Shown here: positions 21,201 through 30,829 of the stretch, piece after piece
Layout of the letters: each line of letters starts with the position of its first letter
Numbering within the stretch: position 1 is the stretch's first letter
Assembly (NCBI RefSeq): GCF_963678635.1
Contig: NC_087062.1
Location: 90,497,845 to 90,557,844 of the forward strand
Reading direction: 5' to 3'
From: Symsagittifera roscoffensis
Taxonomy: Eukaryota; Xenacoelomorpha; Acoela; Convolutidae
Length of the DNA: 60,000 nt
The notes under the pieces: generated by a model
Seen by the model: only the letters and a program-made list of their open reading frames with translations
Databases searched by the model: none
What the model was told of the DNA's origin: nothing
Program-made: the position numbers and the translations under genes

Positions 21201-21560
21201 TAAATTTTATTGAAAGTTGAATTTTAATTGAACGTAAAGATGAACGTAATTGAACGTAATTGAAGTTGAATTAATCAACATAAAAAATGTTTGGTGACTG
21301 AAAACGATAAATTTGTGAAGAGTTACTTACTGCTAAAATTGTAGCTTTTTTTGATTGTCCCCGCACAGATATCTGACGAAGAACATCAGAAACGATCCAC
21401 TTATCCGTCCCTGCGAGCATCTCTTCAAGAATCTTTGATAACTTGTCGTACTTTTTTGGATAAATTTTTCGTCAATTGCATCCAGAATGTTACAGTCAAC
21501 AAACTGACGGTTAATGTCCGAGTCGGCGCCAGAAATTAAAAATTTATTCCATAATTCCAT
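18220..21560 (-). CDS. transposase-like protein with C-terminal BRCT domain (4 exons, broken)
   Basis: Predicted RNase H-fold-type transposase-like protein of about 1,000 residues. Exons: 21,331-21,560 (start MELWNKF), 20,327-21,169, 19,635-20,245, 18,220 to about 19,556. The order of motifs VDIWGDG (exon 2), SGDTPFLHRLILG and PDATHMLTRC (exon 3), then TPYKLKL..EGLEKSNHH (exon 4) matches a family of large uncharacterised proteins I know from cnidarian and sponge genomes; the Asp residues of the first three blocks are candidate catalytic residues. Residues 217-384 of exon 4 (about 18,366-18,870) look like a BRCT domain: LTGMRFYVLGSF, EHGGSVYR, FLKAQFIFDTIKS, LDPENYIL, with a Lys-rich insert. 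Breaks: one-base shifts at a T5 run (21,465-21,469) and T8 run (20,858-20,865), an in-frame TAG (20,211-20,213), and a phase mismatch before exon 4. Either a recent pseudogene or sequence errors plus one real stop. Confidence 0.65.
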
Positions 21561-21761
21561 TGTTCAAGTTGACAATTGTGAGTAACTTTTGTTGAATCTT
21601 TCGATGAAGGACTTTTTTCCAAACAATGGTGAATTGAATTTATGCAATGGTGATTTAAAGTAACTGTCATAGTTACTATATGATATAGTGTGAATCTTGA
21701 CACTGAGTTGTGCGCACGCGCGTGCAAACTTTTTCTGACAACAAGTTACTAACTTATCCTA

Positions 21762-21826
21762 TTATGAGACTCAAGCTTAAGTGTTGAATAGTTTATGAGA
21801 CTCAAGTTTTAGTGTTGAATAATCAT
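21762..21826. repeat. 32-bp tandem duplication
   Basis: Two near-identical units, TATGAGACTCAAG followed by AGTGTTGAATA, lie upstream of the transposase-like gene. Confidence 0.75.
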
Positions 21827-21899
21827 GAGTAGTATTCATATTCAACTCACTGGCTGTTTTTCTGAACTTCAAATGTTGAACATCAAATGAAACTAGTTA

Positions 21900-22282
21900 A
21901 ACTAAACTAATTATAAAATTTGCTAGAATGCTGAAATCCTGTAAATGACAAATGGTCCCCATTGTCACGTTACGGTAACGGTTACATTAACCTGTTTTTA
22001 AAAAAATGCATGCCGAAATCCTGTACATTTTAAATGTTCTAGAAGAATGAATATTGTTGTTCTACAACAAGAACATCAAATACATGTAAAACTAGTGAAA
22101 CTAAACTAATTGAAAAATCTGTATATACAGTATACAGTATAGAGTATATAGTATACAGTATAGAGTGATACAGTTGAACTGTATAGAGTATACAATAGTT
22201 TTTTAACCTCTTTCTTTTCGAAAGAAGTCACTTAAGTCACTAAAAGATTTCTTTTGTTAATCATGGTATCATTAACAGTTGT
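21900..22282. repeat. A/T-rich spacer with island motif and GTATA tandem repeats
   Basis: It contains two copies of the 18-bp island motif (about 21,928 and 22,008) and a run of AGTATACAGTATAGAG units at 22,121-22,196. No gene. Confidence 0.55.
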
Positions 22283-22655
22283 GTTAATCATGGAATCCAT
22301 GGCAAAACACTAAACATTTCTAATTTTGTGTATTGATAATTGTTGTAAAATGTCATGGAATCCGGTCCCTTGGTAAAGTCCCGGATTCCAGAACACGCAG
22401 AAGCCAAAAGCCTAGGAATCCATGGTGAAACCGTTTTTTAATGCGTTTTAATATGGTATCGGATTCCATGGTTTTTGTCATGGATTCCGGGATTGGCCAC
22501 AAAATCGGTGGTTTTAGCTGTCCCGGAATCCATGACAAAAGCTGGTCACATACAAACTGGTTTGAATTAGGAATCCACGGAATCTAAAATTATCAAAGAA
22601 AATGCGTGTGTTCCGGAATCCGGGACACACGATTTCTAGCTTTTTGGCACCGATT
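22283..22655. repeat. GGAATCC/GGATTCC motif cluster, right end of island
   Basis: About ten copies of GGAATCC or GGATTCC occur in 370 bp, many within CATGGAATCC or TCCCGGAATCC contexts and in both orientations. The cluster ends 35 bp before retroelement sequence resumes at about 22,690. It mirrors the smaller cluster at 6,385-6,530. Confidence 0.65.
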
Positions 22656-22689
22656 CCGCAAAAACCAAATAACACGGATTGGCGACGTA

Positions 22690-24766
22690 ATGGTGTTTCA
22701 AATTCTGTCAAAGACATTTCTTGAAAGATTCTACTTATTGTGTAATTTAATTTCATGTCTAAGTGTATGTCATAGTGGATTGCGCCAAAATGAGTGTTGT
22801 TCATGAGTGATAGTTCTTGTAAACGTGTACTGTCTGTATCTTGTGGTTTTAATTTTCCACCGGCTCTTCCTGTTTTCTTTTGAAATTTTACAGACATATG
22901 AGTTCTCGTCAGTGTATGAGCGAGATGTAGCCATTAGATGTATAATTAATTTTCCTGTATTCATGTCGAAACCGTCTTCGTATTCGACAAGAATTTCTGA
23001 ATATTGTGTTTTGTAAAGTGGTGTGTTGTATTTAAATGCAAGTTCTGTTTCTGGGTATATTTGGAAACGTGTCAATTTATTCTCTATATTATGGATGTTT
23101 CTAAAGTTATAATTACTATGTCTAATTTAGCCAGGGTTTACATCTTCAAACGTGATCGATTTAATAAAAAATTTTTGATGAAATTTTATTATTCTAGCGT
23201 GTATTTTTGCTACTTAAAACGTTGTACATGTGTGTTCGGGGAACCAAACGATTGTTGCTTGTGTGCGCGTAGTAGGATCGCAATATCCTTGGTCGTTTTT
23301 GCAGGGGAGTCTGATACCCTGATAAATTATAGTGTCATCTTTTAAATCACGTGTTAGTTGTACTTTTTCAAGTTGTATTTTCCAATCGAAAAACATTATT
23401 ATTTGGTATCGTTTATTTTTTGTATCTGCTTTACAATTTGAGGGATTGCTTATTCCAATTTTTATCATGGAGATCATATGTTAATCTTCCATGTGCTCCG
23501 TGAAAAAAGAATTTGTTATCTAGTCATATATGACCTTGGTGTTTTTCAAGTTCAACTTGATGTGCTGAGTCTGTGAAAACTTGAAAAGTTACTAGTTTTC
23601 TTTTTGTGTCTTTGTTTGATGTCATCTTTAGTCTCTTAAATTCGTTTTTGCAATCGTCAGGGCTGAGGTGTAATTGTCTTTTGATGTTACTTTGGTAGAA
23701 AGATTCATGGTCTAATCTGTTTTTGTTTCCGGTTGAAACTTGGGAACAATGTACTTTCTTTTCGGAAAATGTTGCAGTGAATTTGTATCTTATTAGTGTT
23801 GTAGCTCTGGCTTTTGAGTAAAGTGTTGCTATTACATTTGTTGTTTCGTTTGATTGTGGTTCGGATTCACATTGAGTGACTTGGTTTTTTGCATATTTGT
23901 GTAATGTTTTTTGTTCAATTTCTTCACAGTCATAGTGTGTGACTAGTAAATCCTGGCGTCCGCTTCGAGATGAAGGATTGTTGGGATCAGGTCCTGAAAA
24001 ACTGAAAAAGAAAAGAGTTTGAAAAATTTTTATCTTTAAATTATACATGTGTACGATAGTCCTGAATATGAAGATGTAAGAGTTGAACCTAATTAATCTG
24101 AGGGAACGTTGGATGTGTTTTGTTGTACTGGAGCATGTGGGGTAGTTTGAATTGTACTGCTAGAAAGGTTTATTGGATTTGCTGTAGGTGAGTGAGGTAT
24201 GCTGAATTGAACTCTGGGGTTTTGTAAATTTCTACTTCGTCGTGGATGGATAATTTGTCTATTTATTTCGAGCGTACTTTGGTTTTGACTTTGGTGTCTC
24301 TCTCTCTATTAAGATCTTGTTGGAGAGGGGGGTATATATTATATACTGGTTCGTAATGTGGTTCGCCTCGAGGTGCTTGGCGAATTACTGGTTCTAGTGG
24401 TTCGGACAATCGTGCGTGTCTCTCTTCAAATGTGTATGTATATATTGTCTTGAAAAGAGATACGTGTTGATGATTGAGGGTTATTTGATTGAATAATTGT
24501 TGTTGTTGGAGGAGGATCCTGGGACATTATTGGTGGGGATTGATGTGGTAGTTGTTGAATAGCATTTTTGGAAAAAAAAATTGAAAATTATTCAAGCAGA
24601 AATTTTCCGTTTACTGTAATATTCTTCAATGAAAAGGATTAAAATCATCGTTGCTTCCAGCGTTCGAACAAATTTTTTCATCGCGTCGACTCCACGATGA
24701 AGTGATAAAAAGGCGGTTGCGGGTTTTTAGCTTCCACAGTTACAAGGATTAAAATCAACATGTTTA
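22690..24766 (-). pseudogene. env-like module, copy B
   Basis: It matches copy A (from about 180 to 2,875) closely but lacks about 620 bp. The open stretch 23,524-24,048 encodes 174 residues: hydrophobic leader (LFFFSFSG), then a Cys-rich region starting HYDCEE. The remainder down to 22,690 is interrupted by stops. The left end is cut where the gene island begins. Envelope-type identity is inferred from leader, Cys pattern and neighbouring gag-pol; no retroviral family is assigned. Confidence 0.5.
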
Positions 24767-25019
24767 TGTATAGGTTACTGTACTCATAGAGTAATTTCAG
24801 ATAAGGTACATTGTCTGCTCGTCACGCTATCTTATTTTCGGCCGGATAGATTCGTGCATCTTCTTAGTCTAATACCAATCTTATTCTTACTCTTATATCT
24901 CCTAGTCTCAATAGACCTATTGTACACTGATTAGCTCGAGTTAGTTCCAGAATGAGAACAACTGTATTCTAAGTTTAATTCAAATTGTTCTGGTGTTGAA
25001 ACTACAAGTAGTTTCAACA
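24767..25019 (-). repeat. 253-bp LTR-like block, copy B
   Basis: Same block as at 2,876, 30,830 and 39,942. The following 63 bp (25,022-25,084) are the reverse complement of the segment that follows copies A and D, and a partial second copy of the terminal palindrome follows at about 25,085-25,110. Confidence 0.65.
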
Positions 25020-25110
25020 CTTTAAAAATATTAAATACTAACCAATCATGCTTCAGCAAACTAACAGCCTATTTACTTGTAAAGTATTGAAACGACTTGT
25101 ATCATGATAC

Positions 25111-25691
25111 AATCTCCCGAAACGATCGTATGTGGTCGGATTTTTTATTGATTTTGACAAGTGGGTTGGATTTTGGCAAGTTTTGAGAGGGTAAAGTTTG
25201 GAGGGCTCCTAAGTGTCTTCTTGGTTTTGTTCTTATTTATCGGATGATTGGGGGTATCTGAGAGATTTTGTACTTTAGGCTAAATGATCATATCCATTTT
25301 GTTCTTTGGGCTAAATTAATATTTTTGTCTGAGGTGTTTTTGAAGTCTAAATTGGTACAATATTGTTAATCTTTGTACTGCTTGATAGGGGCGGGTTGAA
25401 TTTTGAAACTTTGTTTATTTCAGGTGTCAATGTTTAGTGGTTTGCTTATTGTTGACCTGGAGGTCTTTGAGTTCTAGTTAGAGATTAGCTTGAGGGTGGT
25501 TGTTTGTCGGCTAATGAAACCGTGTTAAAAATGAGGTAATGATTCGGAAATGCTTCTAATTGGCTGAAGTTGAACTATTTTGTTCAAGTGCTTTTCAGCT
25601 TGAATTTTGAGAAAATCTTCGGTCCATGAAAACATCTTTAAGAGGTGAAAATGTTAATGAATGTAAAGTGGTTTTTAAAATTCAATTTTCT
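25111..25691. other. retroelement non-coding segment
   Basis: No open frame of note lies between the LTR-like block and the end of the pol region. It is duplicated almost exactly at 31,174-31,754, so it belongs to the element. Confidence 0.5.
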
Positions 25692-28600
25692 TTAATATTT
25701 TAGATTGTGGCATGAATGTTTTGTAATCTTTTCGTGGCTGATTTCGAAGTCGCGATGCTTGTCAATGTAGAGATTTTTGATTTTGATCTTGTGGTATAAT
25801 TCTTTTCTTCTAATTTTTGATTTTTTTCTTTCTGTTTCAGGTTTATTTTTGGTGTCTAAATTTTTGATTTTTATTTGGCAAGTTCTTTTTCTTTTTTTAT
25901 CTAATTGTTTTTGTTTGATTTGCATATCAGTGTTTTGTTTTTAATTTTGTTCTGAACTATTTTGAATGACTTATAGTCCTGTAAGAGGGTATAATTGAGT
26001 AAGTTCTCGAAGTGCGTACTCTTTTGGGTAGTAAGGTAAAAGATTAGATGTTGAACGATTTCTTTTTTGTTCAAGTCTGTAAGTTTGTAAGTTACATCCG
26101 TGGGTTTACCAATTTTTGGATACGGCTCTCTTCGGAGTAGTTGTGACTTTTCAGAAATTCCTTTTTGTGTTGTAAAATTTGGATTTAAAACATATGTTCC
26201 AGTTTTTAAAAGGGCTGGGGTAATTCGAGAATTTATTTGGGAAATATGTTTTGTCTTGTAACAGTTTTTTTGTTACTTTCTGGTAAATTTCATTGTGTTT
26301 TTTGTCTCTGTTTAAAATCCATTCGATGTGTGTTCCGGAAGCTAATTTTAAGATTTGTGGATGATGAAAATGATCTTCATCATGGGTGTGTAGTGGTAAA
26401 TTGTAACATATTGATTCTTTAGTTGGTTGGCAATAACCTTGTGTATTTTTTGAAGAATTTGCTGCGAACATTATTGGTTTCCGTGGTTTCTGGTGGAAAA
26501 CTATTTGATAGGGTGATAGACCTAGGGTTGTTGTGATTTGTGAATTATAAGATAGTGGGAATAATTTTACGCCTGTTTACCATTCAGTATATCGTGTGTC
26601 ATTTCCGTTAATGATACATCTAAGATATTCTTGTAGCGATCGAATCATGCCTTCGACCAAACCATTAGTCCAAGGTGCATGAAATGTACGTGGTTTGTGT
26701 TTAATGTTATATGAGTGGCATAGTGTAATGATTTCGTTGTTTATAAATTCAGTGCCATTGTCTGTAACAATGATTTCGGGTAAACCGAATTTTGCTATCC
26801 AGTGTTCATAAAGTGTTGTATAAGCATAATAAGCATTACAATGAGGTACCAGGTTAAGTGCTACGTTGTGTGTGAATGCGTCTACTATTATCATTATATA
26901 TGAGTTTCCTTCTGAGGATGGTGATATTGGTCCTTTTGTGTCGAAAGAGATTCTGTGATTGAAATTTAATCTTTGTGCTTCAAAATCTTGTTTTTCTGCG
27001 ATTTGTTTTTGATTTGGGTATGGTTTGTTTAATTGACATCTTATGCAATCCTTGCATATTTTTTTTATCCAAATCGGTGCATTTGGGAAACAAAAGTTTT
27101 GTATAAAATTTGAATATGTTTTTTTCTGCTCTTGAGTATCCTTTAGTGGGTAAACAGTGAGAGGTATGAAAAGCTATAAGCATCATACTCAATGGTAAGC
27201 AGGGTACTTTGATATCAGGTGATTGGTATTCTAGGCTATCCGTATTTTCATTGATTGAGGTGTCGTTAAATTTTCTGAAATATCTAAGAAGGGTTTTGTT
27301 TCCTAGTATGGTTGCATCTGCTTTCATTGGCTTGGTTTTATATTTGTGCCAAGATTTTAAGTTTTTAATGACTAGGTCAAGGTTTTTGAGTTCGAGTGTT
27401 ATTTTTTCTGTTATTAGTAGAAAAATGTTTTCAGTTTCCAATTTTGATAGAGGTATTGCATCTAGTGGGTCATGAAGGTTAAAAACATGTTTAATTGTAT
27501 ACTTTGAATCAGTATTTGGTGAGCCTGTTAAATTTACATTATCAGTGAGATTTTTTTTTTAATAAAGGGAATAGATCTTTTTTATTTTGTTTTTATTCGA
27601 GTAATTTTTGCTGTGTACTGTTTTTTATCCATAAACAGTTTGGTATCGGTTTGAATGTAGATGTTCCTAGTAAATCTACTTCGTAATGACTGTTTTGGCA
27701 ATCTAGATATAGTGGAAAATGTTGTAGATTATTCATTTGTGATTGTTCTACATCAGTTTTTATTGCATATTTGCATTGTAATCTTGGTGATGTTTCATCT
27801 TTTGCAAGGAAAAATTTTATTATTTGTGGTATTTCAACTGATGTTTTTCGTGTCAATAATTCAGGTGGTGTATTTTTACTGAGAGTGTCGGGTAGTGCAA
27901 GATTTTTACTGCTGTCCAAACTATATGTAAATTTGGATATTTCAAAATAATAAGTTGAAATCTGTAAACTCTATGGTTTAGGTTTGATTTTTGTGTACAG
28001 AGAAAATTTATTGGTTCATGGTCTGAAAATAGAACTGTTGGATGTTTAGATCCAAATATTAAAAATTCATATTCTGTAAGTGTATATATTATAGCTGTGC
28101 ATTCTCTCATGAGGGTAGAGAGTCTAAGTTCAGCTTGTGTAAATAGCCTAGAGTTTGCTGAAATGAGGTTCATTTTATTTGTTCCATTGTGAAATTATAA
28201 TAATAATGCGCCGATGCCAAATTTGGAGGCGTCGCACATAGCATAAAATGGTTGATCGTGATCTGAAATAGTGTTTGATAAATGTTCGGTGAGAAGAGTT
28301 TTATCCCTTCGAATCGCTTTTGATGTTCTGTTGTCCATTCCAAATTATTTTGCCGTCTAAGGATGTTGTAAAATGGTCTTACGTATAGCTGCATTTCTTG
28401 TGTTTTTTCTTATTTGAAGGTAGTTGGAGTTTTTGGATTGCGTCTTTACGAGATTTTAATGGAATTATATTGTTTCTTTCTATAATATGTACAAGGAATT
28501 TTACTCGTGTCAGGAAAAAGTGTAATTTATCTGGGGCTGCCTTCATGTTTTCTTGTAGTAATATTTGATGATATTTTTCTAAGACAGTAAACATTTCGTC

Positions 28601-29660
28601 TTTTGTTTGCAATTGCATAAAAACATCGTCTAAATATGTAATTATATTTTTATTGAGTAATAATGGCCCAAAAATTTTACTCATAAATGCTGAAAATGCT
28701 GCTGTCCTATGGAAATTCCATAGAATAATCGGTTGAATTCGTATTGTTGATTTCCAATAACGAATTTTGTTAATCGTCGTGATTGTTCATCTAGTGGCAT
28801 TTGATTATATGCACTATTGATATCTGCTGTTGTAAAGTCTTTACCGTTTATTTTTGTGAGAATTACTTGAATTGATTCAAAAGGCCAATTACATTTAGAT
28901 TCATCAATGAATGAATTTAAATATATTGCATCTAGAACGATTTTTAATGATTCTTTTTTCGCTATGATGATAACGGGGTTTATAAATGTGTTAACTTTTG
29001 GCTGTTCTTCTTTATTTACAGGGGAGATGGTTTCATATTGTACTAGTATTTCAAGTAATCGGTTAATTTTATCTTGCAAGTGAATTGGGACTTACTTGCT
29101 CGTTGTTTTTTGAAAACTGCGTCAGGTTTTAAGGGTAAATGTAATAGTGAATTTTTTTTCCTACGTCAAATTTTGATGTTGCGTAAACTTTTGGGTATTG
29201 TAATAATAGGTCAGCTAGTTGTTCGTTTTCTTTTTGTGTTATCTGAATTCGGTTGTTCATCAAGAATTGTTGATTGACATATATCTAATAGTTGTAAAAA
29301 ATTATTTACTCGATACGCTATTTTTTTTTGGGACAACTGTCGCGTTAGTTTCACAATAACCTAAGAGTCCTAGTGGTAGGGTTAATTTATATGGAGAGTT
29401 GTTATATTTGTGTAGAGAAATCATATCAGAGCTTGAGTCTTTCATGTATTTATTAGATGGAATTGTTACTCGAAAAAATTTATGGATTGGTCTGAATTCA
29501 AGGTCAGATATAAAGAGATGTTGTTTGTTTTGCTCTTTATCATATTGGTGAATTAGTTTGATCGAGAAATTATACATGTTTCCCGATAGTGGTTTCAGGG
29601 GTTTTTGTTCCTGATTATATATGGGGTTAAATTTTGAGAAAAATGAAATTTGTTTGTTTA
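25692..29660 (-). pseudogene. Ty3-like pol, tandem copy 1 (protease end, RT, RNase H, integrase)
   Basis: This polyprotein would copy the element RNA and insert the DNA. In minus-strand order: protease-ORF tail (29,302-29,660, fused at its N-terminus to env-like sequence), RT fingers/palm (28,681-29,079), RT with an intact YLDD catalytic motif (28,379-28,684), RNase H start MCDASKFGIGALL (about 28,200-28,245) and remainder with SDHEPINFL (27,853-28,173), a linker (26,980-27,441), the integrase core with Asp (IIVDAF), VTDNGTEF and the Glu in GLVEGM (26,577-26,894), and a basic C-terminal tail (25,692-25,925). Frame changes and stops separate the parts, including one inside the integrase at 26,577. 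The domain order RT-RH-IN is that of Ty3/gypsy elements. Confidence 0.75.
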
Positions 29661-29662
29661 TT

Positions 29663-30829
29663 TTTTTTGTGTCTTTGTTTGATGTCATCTTTAGTCTCTT
29701 AAATTCGTTTTTGCAATCGTCAAGGCTGAGGTGTAATTGTCTTTTGATGTTACTTTGGTAGAAAGATTCATGGTCTAATCTGTTTTTGTTTCCGGTTGAA
29801 ACTTGGGAACAATGTACTTTCTTTTCGGAAAATGTTGCAGTGAATTTGTATCTTATTAGTGTTGTAGCTCTGGCTTTTGAGTAAAGTGTTGCTATTACAT
29901 TTGTTGTTTCGTTTGATTGTGGTTCGGATTCACATTGAGTGACTTGGTTTTTTGCATATTTGTGTAATGTTTTTTGTTCAATTTCTTCACAGTCATAGTG
30001 TGTGACTAGTAAATCCTGGCGTCCGCTTCGAGATGAAGGATTGTTGGGATCAGGTCCTGAAAAACTGAAAAAGAAAAGAGTTTGAAAAATTTTTATCTTT
30101 AAATTATACATGTGTACGATAGTCCTGAATACGAAGATGTAAGAGTTGAACCTAATTAATCTGAGGGAACGTTGGATGTGTTTTGTTGTACTGGAGCCTG
30201 TGGGGTAGTTTGAATTGTACTGCTAGAAAGGTTTATTGGATTTGCTGTAGGTGAGTGAGGTATGCTGAATTGAACTCTGGGGTTTTGTAAATTTCTACTT
30301 CGTCGTGGATGGATAATTTGTCTATTTATTTCGAGCGTACTTTGGTTTTGACTTTGGTGTCTCTCTCTCTATTAAGATCTTGTTGGAGAGGGGGGTATAT
30401 ATTATATACTGGTTCGTAATGTGGTTCGCCTCGAGGTGCTTGGCGAATTACTGGTTCTAGTGGTTCGGACAATCGTGCGTGTCTCTCTTCAAATGTGTAT
30501 GTATATATTGTCTTGAAAAGAGATACGTGTTGATGATTGAGGGTTATTTGATTGAATAATTGTTGTTGTTGGAGGAGGATCCTGGGACATTATTGGTGGG
30601 GATTGATGTGGTAGTTGTTGAATAGCATTTTTGGAAAAAAAAATTGAAAATTATTCAAGCAGAAATTTTCCGTTTACTGTAATATTCTTCAATGAAAAGG
30701 ATTAAAATCATCGTTGCTTCTAGCGTTCGAACAAATTTTTTCATCGCGTCGACTCCACGATGAAGTGATAAAAAGGCGGTTGCGGGTTTTTAGCTTCCAC
30801 AGTTACAAGGATTAAAATCAACATGTTTA
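29663..30829 (-). pseudogene. env-like module, copy C (truncated, fused)
   Basis: Duplicate of copy B from its leader region onward. The open frame 29,302-30,111 begins with the same hydrophobic leader and Cys-containing region. At about 29,663 it runs in frame into protease-region sequence of tandem unit 1. That chimeric junction is a by-product of the duplication, not a natural fusion protein. Upstream, a Pro/Gln/Asn-rich region precedes the leader in broken frames. Confidence 0.6.

Larger units (their letters stand above)
23604..29662 (-). repeat. tandem duplication unit 1 (about 6.06 kb)
   Basis: Head-to-tail with unit 2 (29,667-35,728), and nearly identical over its whole length with only scattered substitutions. 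Each unit runs, in minus-strand order, from the end of the protease ORF through RT, RNase H, integrase and the 253-bp block to the start of the env-like ORF. The junction at about 29,662-29,668 fuses env-like coding sequence to protease-region sequence in a T-rich microhomology. Confidence 0.85.

Noticed and set aside
29302-30111. 269-residue frame as a natural env-protease fusion protein
   Set aside because: It spans the tandem-duplication junction; the two halves occur separately in the other copies.
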